Counted from the first letter of the stretch, positions 43,916 through 52,290 are shown. The stretch: DNA of 64,000 nucleotides from Sphaerisporangium sp040649355 (GCF_043197795.1 NZ_JBICTU010000017.1:124001-188000), one strand, 5' to 3'. Made by a program: numbers and translations. The notes: a model not told the origin generated them from the sequence alone.

Positions 43916-44476
43916 CTAGAACTCGTCGGCGCCGGTGACCTGGGTGATGGGGAAGACGTGGCGCGAGGCGGCGCAGATGGTCTCAAGGACGTGGATCGGG
44001 GTGCCGTCGGTCGCGTAGGCCGCGCGGACGATCTCGACGATCCACTCGCCCGGGTCGAGCCGCAGCGTCTCGGCCTCGAACGCGGCCGGGCGGCGCGCGA
44101 CCAGTCGCTCCTCGGCGTGGCCGAAGCGGTGGCCGAGGGCCTCGATGCCGGCCTGGAGGCTCGGACGCACGAAGCCGGGGTCGCAGATCGGGGTGCCGCC
44201 GAAGACGTCGAGGCGGAAATAGCTGGTGGCGACGCGCACGGGGACCTCGTCGGCCAGCAGCAGCTTGCGCCGCGCCAGCACGGACGCCCCCGGCTCGACA
44301 CGCAGCGCCGCGGCGACGTGCTCACCGGCGGGCTCGGGACCGACGTGGAGCATCCGCCGGCCCGCGCGGATGCCCTGGCGCTCGGCCTCGGCCACGAACA
44401 GCGACGCCGAACCCCGGACGGCGGGCTCGGTCGGCAGGCTCCGCCGCACCACCACCGGCGGCGTCGATCGTTCCAC
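43916..44476 (-). CDS. Stand-alone UTRA domain protein (GntR/HutC effector domain only)
   Basis: A 186-aa protein matching the UTRA effector domain of HutC-type GntR regulators: RMLHVGPEPAGEHVAAALRV, VPVRVATSYFRLDVFGGTPI, EERLVARRPAAFEAETL, and IVRAAYATDGTPIHVLETIC. The winged-helix DNA-binding domain normally preceding it is absent; the frame upstream runs into a tRNA gene. The GTG at 44476 has GGAGG about 10 nt away. It may be a truncated regulator or a free ligand-binding protein. Its relation to the nearby FadR-type operator is speculative. Confidence 0.75.
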   Translation of the reverse strand: MERSTPPVVVRRSLPTEPAVRGSASLFVAEAERQGIRAGRRMLHVGPEPAGEHVAAALRVEPGASVLARRKLLLADEVPVRVATSYFRLDVFGGTPICDPGFVRPSLQAGIEALGHRFGHAEERLVARRPAAFEAETLRLDPGEWIVEIVRAAYATDGTPIHVLETICAASRHVFPITQVTGADEF

Positions 44477-44517
44477 TGCTACCCGGCCTCCCCGCCCATC
44501 GGACCGCGCTCGGGCCC

Positions 44518-44552
44518 CGAAACAGCGATACCGCCCTGGTGGGGGCGGTATC
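44518..44552 (-). terminator. Terminator of tRNA-Ala copy 2
   Basis: GATACCGCCC and GGGCGGTATC form a perfect 10-bp stem, followed on the minus strand by GCTGTTTCGG. Sequence differs from the terminators of copies 1 and 3. Confidence 0.7.
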
Positions 44553-44568
44553 GGGTCGAACGCGAGGG

Positions 44569-44641
44569 TGGAGCTATGGGGATTCGAACCCCAGACCTCC
44601 TCCATGCCATGGAGGCGCGCTACCAGCTGCGCCATAGCCCC
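44569..44641 (-). tRNA. tRNA-Ala(GGC), copy 2
   Basis: A 73-nt cloverleaf identical base for base to copy 1, anticodon GGC, no encoded CCA. TATAGACT about 20-27 nt upstream on the minus strand is a good -10. The gene sits between the UTRA protein and a stray ORF fragment. Confidence 0.96.
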
Positions 44642-44646
44642 TTGCG

Positions 44647-44817
44647 ATGCGCGGACAGTCTATAGGAATCCGGCCACCACGCGGAAACCGAATCCGGCAG
44701 CAGATCAAGGAAGCGGTCCCGGAACGGGCAGCGCATGTCGCGCCGGAGGTGGTGCGGGTGACCAGCGGGCCGGCGGGCAAGGTCGCCCGCTTCCTCCCGG
44801 CTGAACCTGCTCGCTAG
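44647..44817 (+). pseudogene. Possible 3' remnant of an unidentified gene
   Basis: A 56-codon frame starts at an ATG inside the tRNA promoter and ends on a TAG that overlaps the MFS stop on the other strand. Its last 41 residues, from IRQQIKEAVPERAAHVAPEV to GPAGKVARFLPAEPAR, look protein-like and use mostly G/C-ending codons, whereas the start does not. That fits the tail of a gene cut off at the tRNA. I cannot name the family, and chance is possible. Confidence 0.3.
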
Positions 44818-46049
44818 GCGAGCTCGTCCTCCAGGTAGCGGTCGCCGGCCGCGTACCAGCCGGTGGCGACCTGGGCCGCCACCACCGCGAACAGGAGCGC
44901 GAACGGCAGCGTCCAGCCTCCGGTGGAGGAGTAGAGCACGCCCACCACGATCGGGCCGGCCCCGGCGATGAGGTACCCGGCGCTCTGCCCGAAGGCCGAC
45001 AGGGCCGCAGTGACCTCCGGCGTGCGGGTGCGGAGCGCGAGCAGCGTGAGCGCCAGCGGGAACGAGCCCATGCCCACGCCGACCACCAGGACCCAGATCC
45101 ACAGCGTCGACGCCGGGCCGGCCAGCATGCCGGTGAAGCCCACGACGTAAAGGGCGGCGAAGCCGACGATCATGGGGCGCTGGCTGCGGACGCGGGCCGC
45201 GATGGCGGGCACGGCCAGCGCCACGGGGATGCCCAGCGCCGAGAACACCGCCAGGCTGACCCCGGCCTGGCCGGTGGTGTACCCCCTGTCCTGGAGCAAC
45301 TGCGGCAGCCAGCCGAACATCACGTAGGCCACGAGCGACTGGGTGCCGAAGTACCCGGCGATCGCCCAGGCCAGCCGGGTGCGCACCAATGCACGGGGCC
45401 CGGCGGCGTCCCGCCCGCTGAACCGCTCCGGCTCACTGCGCAGGAGCGCAAGCCACGGAATGGCGGCCACAGCGGCGAGTGCCGCCCACACACCGAGGGC
45501 GACGTGCCAGTTGCCGTCGGCGGCCCGCTGGATCGGGACCGTCGCGGCTGCGGCGAGCATGGTGCCGACGGCCAGGGCCGTCGCGTACAGGGTCGTCATG
45601 GGCCCGGTACGACGAGGGAAGTGGCGCTTGATCAGGGTCGGGATCAGCACGTTGCCGATCGCGCCCCCGGGGAGCGCCACCACGCTCGCCGCCAGGAAGA
45701 CGAACGTGGAGTCGATCATGACCCGCGCGAGCAGGCCCACCCCGAGCAGCACGAGCGCGCCGAGAAGCAGGCGATGCTCGCCGACGCGCCGGGCGAGTGA
45801 GGGGGTGACCGCGCCGAACACCGCGAAGGACAGCACCGGCAGGGTCGTCAGCAGCCCCGTGGCCACCGCCGACATGCCGAGCGCCTGGCTGACCTGGTCG
45901 AGCAGGGGGCCGACGCTGGTCACGGCGGTGCGCAGGTTGAGCGCCGCCAGCACGATGCCGAGCACGACCAGCCATGCGAGCGAGCGCGTCCGGCCCGCCC
46001 CCCGTTCGGGTGCGGTCGTCACGAGCCGATCCGGGGCGAGCACACTCAT
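44814..46049 (-). CDS. MFS transporter, CynX/NimT family
   Basis: A 411-aa transporter with 12 predicted helices. LAALNLRTAVTSVGPLLDQV in TM1 and the loop TPSLARRVGEHRLLL, then PGGAIGNVLIPTLIKRHFPR, are typical of the cyanate/2-nitroimidazole transporter group, most of whose members have unknown substrates. Upstream lies a perfect AATCAT-GGG-ATGATT palindrome of the FadR/GntR kind. In many actinomycetes such transporters sit beside an FCD-type GntR gene, but none is present here. The stop codon overlaps the stop of the opposing ORF fragment. Confidence 0.87.
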   Translation of the reverse strand: MSVLAPDRLVTTAPERGAGRTRSLAWLVVLGIVLAALNLRTAVTSVGPLLDQVSQALGMSAVATGLLTTLPVLSFAVFGAVTPSLARRVGEHRLLLGALVLLGVGLLARVMIDSTFVFLAASVVALPGGAIGNVLIPTLIKRHFPRRTGPMTTLYATALAVGTMLAAAATVPIQRAADGNWHVALGVWAALAAVAAIPWLALLRSEPERFSGRDAAGPRALVRTRLAWAIAGYFGTQSLVAYVMFGWLPQLLQDRGYTTGQAGVSLAVFSALGIPVALAVPAIAARVRSQRPMIVGFAALYVVGFTGMLAGPASTLWIWVLVVGVGMGSFPLALTLLALRTRTPEVTAALSAFGQSAGYLIAGAGPIVVGVLYSSTGGWTLPFALLFAVVAAQVATGWYAAGDRYLEDELA

Positions 46050-46086
46050 TCGGGGGTCGTTCCTTCATCTGTCGAGCGGGTAATCG

Positions 46087-46101
46087 AATCATGGGATGAT
46101 T
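46087..46101. promoter_or_regulatory. FadR/GntR-type operator upstream of the CynX-like MFS
   Basis: AATCAT and ATGATT with spacer GGG form a perfect 6-bp inverted repeat 38 nt before the transporter start. Similar short A/T-flanked palindromes are bound by FCD-type GntR repressors. No such regulator is encoded adjacent. Confidence 0.55.
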
Positions 46102-46249
46102 GGACGACCTCAAGAGTAACAGACATTCGGAGTGGTCATCCGAGCCCCCGGCCCCACCGGGTCAGCGCTCGGGGCGTTACGGACTTGCAGAGATTGTCAA
46201 TTCGCTAGGATCGCAACGAACTGGTTCGTGTCGGCGAGGAGGGGTGTCG

Positions 46250-46429
46250 GTGGGACGCGGTCGGGCCAAGGCCAAGCAGGTGAAGGTCGCTCGTGCTCTG
46301 AAGTACAGCGGTGGCGGTGATCTGGATTCGCTGCGACGTGAGCTGGGTGTCGACCCGGCGCCCCCCGCGGGCGCCGAGCCCGACGAGACCGGCTCCGACC
46401 CCGATCGGGGAGGGAAGCCGGGCGAATGA
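46250..46429 (+). CDS. DUF3073 family small basic protein
   Basis: A 59-aa protein with the hallmark start GRGRAKAKQVKVARALKYSG, then GDLDSLRRELGV, shared by the small actinobacterial DUF3073 family. The tail is acidic and disordered. GAGGAGGGG precedes the GTG at 46250, which is the expected family start; an open frame continues upstream but is not family sequence. The function is unknown. It is usually single-copy and conserved, so it belongs to the backbone rather than the accessory set. Confidence 0.9.
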   Translation: MGRGRAKAKQVKVARALKYSGGGDLDSLRRELGVDPAPPAGAEPDETGSDPDRGGKPGE

Positions 46430-46472
46430 GGGCGTTCGCCATCGGCGGCGGACCGGCGGGCGGGACCGAGTG

Positions 46473-46802
46473 ATGCCGGTCCCGCTCTACCAGGCCAAGG
46501 CCGAGCTGTTCAAGACGCTCGGCCACCCGCTGCGCATCCGGGTGCTGGAGTTGTTGTGCGAGGGGCCGAAGCAAGTCCGCGAGCTGCTGGCCTCGATCGA
46601 GGTGGAGGCGCCCAACTTGTCGCAGCAGCTCGCGGTGCTGCGCCGCGCGGGGCTGGTGACCGCCCGGCGCGACGGGTCGACGGTGGTGTACGAGCTGGCC
46701 GGGGCCGATGTGCCCGAGATGATGCGGTCGGCCCGCAGGATCCTGACCGACCTGCTGGCCGACCGGCGCGAGCTGCTCGCCGAGCTTGAGTCGACCGTGT
46801 GA
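46473..46802 (+). CDS. ArsR/SmtB-family transcriptional regulator
   Basis: A 109-aa winged-helix repressor: LFKTLGHPLRIRVLELLCEG (HTH start), SQQLAVLRRAGLVTARRDGS (recognition helix and wing), then a helical dimer segment. The metal-binding CxC of classic ArsR is absent, so it may sense another signal. Its GTGTGA end overlaps the GTG start of the next gene, giving coupled translation. ArsR-SulP pairs of this kind are common in actinobacteria; the SulP partner here is broken. The ATG at 46473 has no strong ribosome site. Confidence 0.9.
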   Translation: MPVPLYQAKAELFKTLGHPLRIRVLELLCEGPKQVRELLASIEVEAPNLSQQLAVLRRAGLVTARRDGSTVVYELAGADVPEMMRSARRILTDLLADRRELLAELESTV

Positions 46803-47190
46803 ACGTCCGCGAAGCGCTTCGCCGGCTGTCCGGCCTGCTGCCCGGACGTTCCGATTGGACGGCCGCCCGCCGCTCGCCGGGCCGCGACCTTGTGGCCGGG
46901 CTGATCGTCGCCGTGGTCGCGTTGCCGCTGTGCTCGCCGCCGGCACCCTGGTCGGCCGGATCCCGCTCGCCGCGCTCGCCGGGGTGCTGCTGGCCACCAC
47001 CGTCCGCATGGTCGAGGTCGGCTCCCTGCGCGCCCTGGCCCGCGCGACCCGTGGCGACGCCATCGTGCTCGTCCTGACCTTCACCGTCACCGTCGTGTTC
47101 GACCTCATCACCGCCGTGGCCGTCGGTCTCGGCCTGGCCGTGGTGCTCGCGCTGCGCGCCGTCGCTGCTCCCCACCGGCTGACCGGCTGA
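46799..47190 (+). pseudogene. Decayed SulP-family anion transporter
   Basis: The GTG start overlaps the ArsR stop. The first 43 codons (VNVREALRRLSGLLPGRSD ... DLVAGLIVAVVALPL) match the N-terminus of SulP/SLC26 transporters. Around 46930 the frame changes, and the remaining sequence (LVGRIPLAALAGVLLATTVR ... VFDLITAVAVGLGLAVVLAL) is the last transmembrane helices of the same family. Helices 2 to about 10 and the STAS domain are missing. A frameshifting internal deletion explains this. Normal members are about 490-570 aa. The product would not transport. Confidence 0.8.
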
Positions 47191-47267
47191 GCTCCGGGAA
47201 CGCCGGAGGGGACGGGGTCCGTGACCCTGTCCCCTCGCCGTCTCCTCCCGCCGTCCTGGCGGCCTCG

Positions 47268-48044
47268 TCAGGCGAGGCGCTCCGGGGTCAGCGGCGGCTC
47301 GTCGTCCCAGCGCGGGGTGCCCTTCGGGGAGACCGGGCCGCTGCCCGGCGCCGGGAGCGGGGTCTCCGGCGGGTACTCCCGCCGCACCGGCTGCGGAGGC
47401 ATCGGGTCACCGGCCGCGTAGGCGGGCCCGGAGCCGCTCCTCGGGTCCGGCACTGTGCCGGTCGGGGTGCCGGCCGGAGTGCCGGCCGGGGTGGTGCCGA
47501 CGGGGACGCCGGGGCCCGAGGTGGTGCCCGGTCCCATCAGCACGTCGCCGTCCGGAGCCGTACGGGCGGCGGCTCCGTGGTCGCTGTCGAGAGGCGTCGG
47601 CACCTCGCCGCGCCAGCCGCCGGTCTCGAATCCCTTGGACTCGATGAACTCCTTGAACCGCTCCAGGTCGCCGTGGACCCGCATGCGGACCAGTTGCAGC
47701 ATGTCTCCGACGGTCTCGACGACCCCCTCGGGGTCGAACTCCATCTGGAGCATGACGCGCGTGGTGTCGTCGGTGAGGCGGTGGAACGTCACCACGCCGG
47801 CCTGGCGCGGCTCCTCCAGAGAGCGCCACGCGACGCGCTCGTCCGGTCTCTGCTCGGTGATCTCCGCCTCGAACTCACGGTGTACGCCGGCGACCTGGAC
47901 GCTCCACGCGAGGCGGGTGTCGTCGAGCTGCTTGACCGACTCCACGCCTTCCATGAACTCAGGGAAGCTCTCGAACTGGGTCCACTGGTTGTAGGCCGTC
48001 CGCACGGGCACGGCCACGTCGACCGAGTGCTCGATGGTGCTCAT
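47268..48044 (-). CDS. SRPBCC (polyketide cyclase/COQ10-type) protein with Pro/Gly-rich tail
   Basis: A 258-aa protein. Residues 1-145 form an SRPBCC/START-like fold: MSTIEHSVDVAVPVRTAYNQ, WTQFESFPEFMEGVESVKQL, and LEEPRQAGVVTFHRLTDDTT, a long C-terminal helix (RVHGDLERFKEFIESKGFE). These bind hydrophobic ligands; the ligand is unknown. The tail is Pro/Gly/Thr-rich and disordered, with PAGTPAGTPTGT repeats. GGGAGGAA precedes the ATG at 48044; an open frame extends upstream without support. It is downstream of two small membrane protein genes on the same strand. Confidence 0.82.
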   Translation of the reverse strand: MSTIEHSVDVAVPVRTAYNQWTQFESFPEFMEGVESVKQLDDTRLAWSVQVAGVHREFEAEITEQRPDERVAWRSLEEPRQAGVVTFHRLTDDTTRVMLQMEFDPEGVVETVGDMLQLVRMRVHGDLERFKEFIESKGFETGGWRGEVPTPLDSDHGAAARTAPDGDVLMGPGTTSGPGVPVGTTPAGTPAGTPTGTVPDPRSGSGPAYAAGDPMPPQPVRREYPPETPLPAPGSGPVSPKGTPRWDDEPPLTPERLA

Positions 48045-48100
48045 CAGGCTTCCTCCCTCTTTGTGGGTACGGAAACCAGCCCTGCCCCCAAGAGCGTGGC

Positions 48101-48484
48101 CTATTCGGACTTTCGCGTGCGGAAAATCCAGTAGAGGCCGATCACCGGCAGCACCAGCGGGACGAAGCCGTAACCGCTTCCGTACCCGGACCAGACGGTG
48201 GCGTGCGGGAACGCGGCCGGGTCGAACACGCTCAGCGTGCCCACGATCAGCACCCCCGCCAGCTCGATCGCGCACGCCGCGAAGGCCAGGCGGCGGGCGC
48301 CGCGCGCGAGCGCCACCGTGAGCACGATGTAGACCGCCGCCGCGAACGCGGACAGCACGTAGGCGAGCGGCGCCTCGTGGTACTTGGTGGCGATCTGCAC
48401 GCCCGCCCGTGCTCCGGCCGCCAGCGCGAAGATGCCGTACACGGCGACGAGAAGCCGGCCCGGCCCGGTGTTCACCGCGGTCAC
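48101..48484 (-). CDS. Small four-helix membrane protein, distal gene of a coupled pair
   Basis: A 127-aa protein with about four transmembrane helices; TGPGRLLVAVYGIFALAAGA begins it and YGFVPLVLPVIGLYWIFRTR ends it. It matches no family I can name beyond generic actinobacterial integral membrane protein. The GTG start at 48484 overlaps the TGA of the upstream gene (GTGA), implying coupled translation. The two proteins probably work together. Confidence 0.75.
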   Translation of the reverse strand: MTAVNTGPGRLLVAVYGIFALAAGARAGVQIATKYHEAPLAYVLSAFAAAVYIVLTVALARGARRLAFAACAIELAGVLIVGTLSVFDPAAFPHATVWSGYGSGYGFVPLVLPVIGLYWIFRTRKSE

Positions 48485-48843
48485 GGGGTTCCCTGCCAGA
48501 GCTGCAGCAGCCGGCCCACCATGACGGGGATGGCGAAGCAGCCGACGGCCGCGACCGCGGGCCCCCACCGGGTGCGCTCGCCGAGCGCCCAGAAGGCCGC
48601 GACCGGCGGGATCAGGATGGTGCCCGCGAGGTAGCCGATGAACGTCGCGGTCTCGTGGGGGTGCTCGCCACCGATCACCTTGGCGACGCCGATGCCCGCC
48701 TGTGCCAGCAGCGCGAGCTCCAGCAGCCCCAGCCCGACGAGCAGCACCATGCCCATCGGCCTGTTCCTGATGGCCACGATCACGCACAGCGCCGCCAGCA
48801 GCAGCGCGCCGACGATCAGACAGGTGGCCAGGGCGCCGATCAT
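48481..48843 (-). CDS. Small four-helix membrane protein, proximal gene of a coupled pair
   Basis: A 120-aa protein with about four transmembrane helices (ALATCLIVGALLLAALCVIV; GMVLLVGLGLLELALLAQAG; ATFIGYLAGTILIPPVAAFW). No catalytic motif is seen and I do not recognise the family. The ATG is at 48843. The stop overlaps the start of the next gene. It heads a likely three-gene run with the downstream membrane protein and SRPBCC gene, although the SRPBCC gene has its own ribosome site 57 nt on. Confidence 0.75.
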   Translation of the reverse strand: MIGALATCLIVGALLLAALCVIVAIRNRPMGMVLLVGLGLLELALLAQAGIGVAKVIGGEHPHETATFIGYLAGTILIPPVAAFWALGERTRWGPAVAAVGCFAIPVMVGRLLQLWQGTP

Positions 48844-48968
48844 CGCACGGCACGGAGACTCGGGAACATGGGAGGTAGATTATCGGGCCCCCACCTCGGC
48901 CTTCCTCGCGAGGAGCCCCTCCCCGGCGCGTGACCGGGGAGAGGGCCCCGCGAGCGGGTTTCGCGGGA

Positions 48969-49835
48969 TCAGTGGCAGTTGACCAGGACGACGGACACGA
49001 CGGTGCACTGCACCGATTCCACGTCGTTCGAGCTTACGGGGTCCACGGGGTCGGAGGCCGTGCGCGTGGCCGTGAAGGTGTACGGCACGCCGATGCTCAG
49101 CAGCCCGATCGGGACGGTGAACTTCTTCGTCACCGACGCCCCGAGCGCGACCGGCCCTGTCGTGCAGGTGACGGCGCCCGAGCCGGTCGCGCAGTCGCCC
49201 GAGACCCCCGAGAGCCCGCCGGGAAGCGGGGTCCTGACGGTCGCGGAGCGCAGCACGCCCGGCCCGTTGTCGGTGACCCGCACCGTGAACTCGATCTTCG
49301 GGACGAGCAGGGCCAGCTTGGGCGAGGCGGTGAGGCGTACGGCCGCGTCGGCCTGGCTGATGATGGTCAGCGCGGGCCCGGTGACGATCTCCGAGGCGTA
49401 GTTCGAGCCGCGCAGCTCACCCTGGAAGGTCTGCTCCCCCGGCTGGGCGTTCTGCGCGATCGCCAGAGTGAGGACGACGGTGGCCGAGGCGCCGCCCGAC
49501 AGGGCTCCGACGGGCGCCTCGAAGCCGATGGGCCCGCTCCCGTCCGAGACGGTGGTACACGGGCCGCTCGCCCCGGTGCATCCGGTCAGCGTGGCGTACG
49601 ACGGGAGCGCGGCGGGGGTGGTGAACACGCGCGCGGCGGCGTTGAGCACCGTGAAGCCGTGGATGTTGGTGACCTGCACGGTGACCGTCACCGAGTCACC
49701 GGTGTTGACCTGGGAGGACGAGAGCGAAAGCGCGACCTCGGGCGGGTCGGCGGACGCGGGGGTGGCAAGGAGCGGGGACATGACCATCGCGACGGCCATG
49801 GCCACCAGGGCGAGGGGGTGCCGGAGGGATCTCAT
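48969..49835 (-). CDS. Secreted protein with DUF11/CARDB-like beta-sandwich repeats
   Basis: A 288-aa exported protein. A clear signal peptide (about 1-29, ending ATPASADPP) precedes two immunoglobulin-like repeats: VALSLSSSQVNTGDSVTVTV with VQVTNIHG, and the second with VRVTDNGPGVLRSATVRTPL and CATGSGAVTCTTG, matching the DUF11 (conserved repeat) style. Four cysteines (two pairs) probably form disulfides. Sequence ends at CH, with no LPXTG sorting signal or anchor. Presumably a surface or released adhesive protein; function unknown. Confidence 0.82.
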   Translation of the reverse strand: MRSLRHPLALVAMAVAMVMSPLLATPASADPPEVALSLSSSQVNTGDSVTVTVQVTNIHGFTVLNAAARVFTTPAALPSYATLTGCTGASGPCTTVSDGSGPIGFEAPVGALSGGASATVVLTLAIAQNAQPGEQTFQGELRGSNYASEIVTGPALTIISQADAAVRLTASPKLALLVPKIEFTVRVTDNGPGVLRSATVRTPLPGGLSGVSGDCATGSGAVTCTTGPVALGASVTKKFTVPIGLLSIGVPYTFTATRTASDPVDPVSSNDVESVQCTVVSVVLVNCH

Positions 49836-50210
49836 CGCAGCCTTTCGAGCTCGAAGACCTGAACCCTCCGACTATGGCCGCTGATATCCAGATTGGCAGC
49901 TAATTGCGGTTATTTGGTCACGATAAGTAGTGGCCAATTGTGGACACCGGCCGCCGACCTACCCCCTCCGGACATCCGGCGGCCGGCCCTCCGGGCAAGC
50001 GGCGGGCCGTGGACTCCCATGGCAATTGATCTGAATGTCATCCACGGCTCGCTCCGGCGAAACATCGAGAGAGGAGATCCGCGTCGGAAGGCACTTCACA
50101 CAGACATCGGGGAGACGTGTGGCGACGCGCCGACCGCCGAGGGCAGGGGACGGCCCTTTTGAGGCGTGACGCGTCGCCGTACGTCTGAGCCCGTCTGGCC
50201 CAGAGATCGC
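49836..50210. other. Intergenic region with no supported gene
   Basis: A 375-nt gap between two minus-strand genes. The part at 49880-49945 is AT-richer than its surroundings and probably holds the secreted protein's promoter. A GC-rich hairpin-prone segment lies near 49970-50005. A 47-codon frame at 50019 lacks the usual third-position bias. Nothing else is convincing. Confidence 0.6.
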
Positions 50211-51482
50211 TCAGGCGTCGTCGAGCACGTATGTGGCGACGAACTCGTTGGCGAACTTGGCCGACGGGTCGTACCGCCGCGCCAGACGGCGGAAGTCTGG
50301 CAGCCGCTCGTACCGGGAGCGCAGGGTCCCGGGCGGCACGGTGAACAGCTTGCCCCAGTGGGGCCTCGGCTCGTAGGGCGCGAGCCGCTCCTCGATCAGG
50401 CCGAGGACGGGAAGCACCGCCGGGTAGTCCTTGATCCAGGTGAAGTGGAAGGCCACGGTCTCCCGGCCGTAGGCGGGGCTCAGCCACTGCTCGTCCGAGG
50501 CGATCGTCCGGATCTCGGAGATCTGCAGGACCGGGGCGATGTGATCGCGCAGGCCCTCCAGCGCGTGCAGGGCCTCGACGGCGTGTCGCCTCGGCACCAT
50601 GTACTCCGACTGCAACTCCTCGCCGCTGCTCGGCGTGAAGTCGGCCCGGAAGTGCGGCAGGCGCTCGAACCAGGGGCCCGGGACGCCCATCTGCTCCGTG
50701 CAGTGGACGGCGGACACCCCGGGGACGGGATGCCGGGGGGCATCCGCCGCCGTGGCCCCGAACAGATCGGGCGCGGCCGGGGAGCCGCCCGCCTCGTCGA
50801 GGCGCTGCTTCACCCAGACCTGGTTGATCCGCGAGGTCCGCCAGTCGGTGAACAGGCTCACGCTGTACGCGCTGGAGACGACGTCCCCGAAGTGGTCGTC
50901 CAGGACCTCGACCGGGAGCCCCTCGTAGACGTACTGCCGCACGTCGAACGCCGGCACGATGTCCAGCGTCAGGCTCACGACCGCGCCGAGGGCTCCGAGC
51001 GCCACGACGGCGCCGTCGAAGCGGTCACCGTCCCCCGCGCGGCTGAGGACCACCACGTCGCCGTCGGCGGTGACCATCTCGACGGCGGACACGGACGTCG
51101 CGAGGTTGCCGTTGCCCTCACCCGAGCCGTGGGTCGCCGTGGCGCAGGAACCGGCGACCGAGATGTGCGGCAGGGACGCCAGGTTGGGCACCGCGTACCC
51201 CTTGGCGTGCAGCCGCCGGCCCAGCTCGGCGTACCGCACACTCCCGGCGACCTTGACCGTGGCGGAGCCGGTGTCGATGTCCACGCCCTGCGGCAGGCCG
51301 TCGAGCGAGACCAGGGTGCCGGGCGAGTCGGCGATGTCGTTGAACGAATGCCCGCTGCCGAGGACGCGCACCCTGGCGCTCCGCGAGATCAGGCTCCGCA
51401 ACTGCTGAAGGGAGGAGGGCCGGTCGACACGCTCCGCGCGGAAGACGAGGTTCCCCGCCCAGTTCTTCGGCCTCTGGGTCAA
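50211..51482 (-). CDS. Alditol oxidase (AldO-like, covalent FAD)
   Basis: A 423-aa flavoprotein very like Streptomyces AldO, which oxidises xylitol, sorbitol and other alditols to aldoses with O2, making H2O2. The N-terminus NWAGNLVFRAERV is followed by VLGSGHSFNDIA, whose His45 is the covalent FAD attachment site. LPHISVAGSCATATHGSGEG and the C-terminal HPVPGVSAVHCTEQMGVPGP, LQSEYMVPRRHAVEALHAL and RPHWGKLFTVP also match. The TTG start at 51482 has AGGGG upstream. It is divergent from a DUF1877-like gene. Substrate identity is inferred from close similarity. Confidence 0.93.
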   Translation of the reverse strand: MTQRPKNWAGNLVFRAERVDRPSSLQQLRSLISRSARVRVLGSGHSFNDIADSPGTLVSLDGLPQGVDIDTGSATVKVAGSVRYAELGRRLHAKGYAVPNLASLPHISVAGSCATATHGSGEGNGNLATSVSAVEMVTADGDVVVLSRAGDGDRFDGAVVALGALGAVVSLTLDIVPAFDVRQYVYEGLPVEVLDDHFGDVVSSAYSVSLFTDWRTSRINQVWVKQRLDEAGGSPAAPDLFGATAADAPRHPVPGVSAVHCTEQMGVPGPWFERLPHFRADFTPSSGEELQSEYMVPRRHAVEALHALEGLRDHIAPVLQISEIRTIASDEQWLSPAYGRETVAFHFTWIKDYPAVLPVLGLIEERLAPYEPRPHWGKLFTVPPGTLRSRYERLPDFRRLARRYDPSAKFANEFVATYVLDDA

Positions 51483-51705
51483 CTTTGAATCCCCTGATTC
51501 GGCATGAAGCAGCCGGTTCCGGCCACTGGTTGCACCCTACGGGCACGCCTACGTCCTCGACGATTCCCTACGCGGCCGCCCGGCACGTCCGCGAACCTAG
51601 CTTCGGGATACCGGGGCCGCGTGGCCTCGCCCTACACTCGGGCAGGTCTACCGACACACGTCGCAGCACATGCCCGATCACGCGGTACTGGCGGAGGAAG
51701 TCCCT

Positions 51706-52290
51706 GTGGGATTAGATTTGTTCACCTCGGCGGTTCGGCTGAACGCACCCTCGACGCGTCTCATCCAAGTTGATCCTAAGGCGCGGGAACTCGCCTCACT
51801 TTGGCTTTTCAGTCCCCCTGAGGACAAGCCGTTGTCCAACCTCGATCGCAGACTGCTGGCCATGCTTCCCGAAGGGTTCCGTACCACCGACCCATTCCCG
51901 GACCGCTCCTACAACCAGGCCGAATATCTCCTCGACCCGGCGGCCTATAGAAAGCTGAGCGACTGGCCCAAGCGGGAATTGTCACTGCCATACCGGATCA
52001 TCCAAGGGGACCGGCGCTTCGCCGACCGTGGAAATCTGGGCGTTCCCTGGCGGTGCTCCACGACGTCCTTCCTCGCTGAAGCCGCCGCCACGATTGACGC
52101 GCTCGATGTAGCGGCTGCCCGTCAGGAATTCTCCGTCGTCGAAATGAGCACTCTTGGCGTCTACAAGGTGCACGAGACCGAACCTGATGACGAGGCGTTC
52201 AATCGGGTGCTGGGCAGGCTGCGGCAGCTTGCCCACTACTACCACCAGCTCGTTGCGCTCGACTTGGACCTCATCATCGCAGTTGAGTGA
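51706..52290 (+). CDS. DUF1877-like hypothetical protein
   Basis: A 194-aa protein resembling DUF1877 (YfbM-like), mainly in its C-terminal part: AATIDALDVAAARQEFSVVE, then VLGRLRQLAHYYHQLVALDL. The N-terminus (VGLDLFTSAVRLNAPST) is not distinctive. The GTG at 51706 has GGAGGAAG in place; an ATG at 51670 is less likely. Third positions are more often A or T than in neighbours, so it may be acquired. DUF1877 proteins are of unknown function and often lie near secreted toxins; no toxin is seen here. Confidence 0.6.
   Translation: MGLDLFTSAVRLNAPSTRLIQVDPKARELASLWLFSPPEDKPLSNLDRRLLAMLPEGFRTTDPFPDRSYNQAEYLLDPAAYRKLSDWPKRELSLPYRIIQGDRRFADRGNLGVPWRCSTTSFLAEAAATIDALDVAAARQEFSVVEMSTLGVYKVHETEPDDEAFNRVLGRLRQLAHYYHQLVALDLDLIIAVE

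Noticed and set aside
44476..44635. N-terminal extension of the UTRA protein across tRNA-Ala copy 2
   Set aside because: The frame is open but would be encoded by tRNA sequence; no HTH residues are found.
46100..46249. N-terminal extension of the DUF3073 protein
   Set aside because: The family begins at GRGRAKAKQ, with a strong ribosome site directly before the GTG at 46250.
50019..50162. 47-codon ORF in the gap before the alditol oxidase gene
   Set aside because: Third-position GC is well below that of real genes here and no ribosome site or family match is visible.
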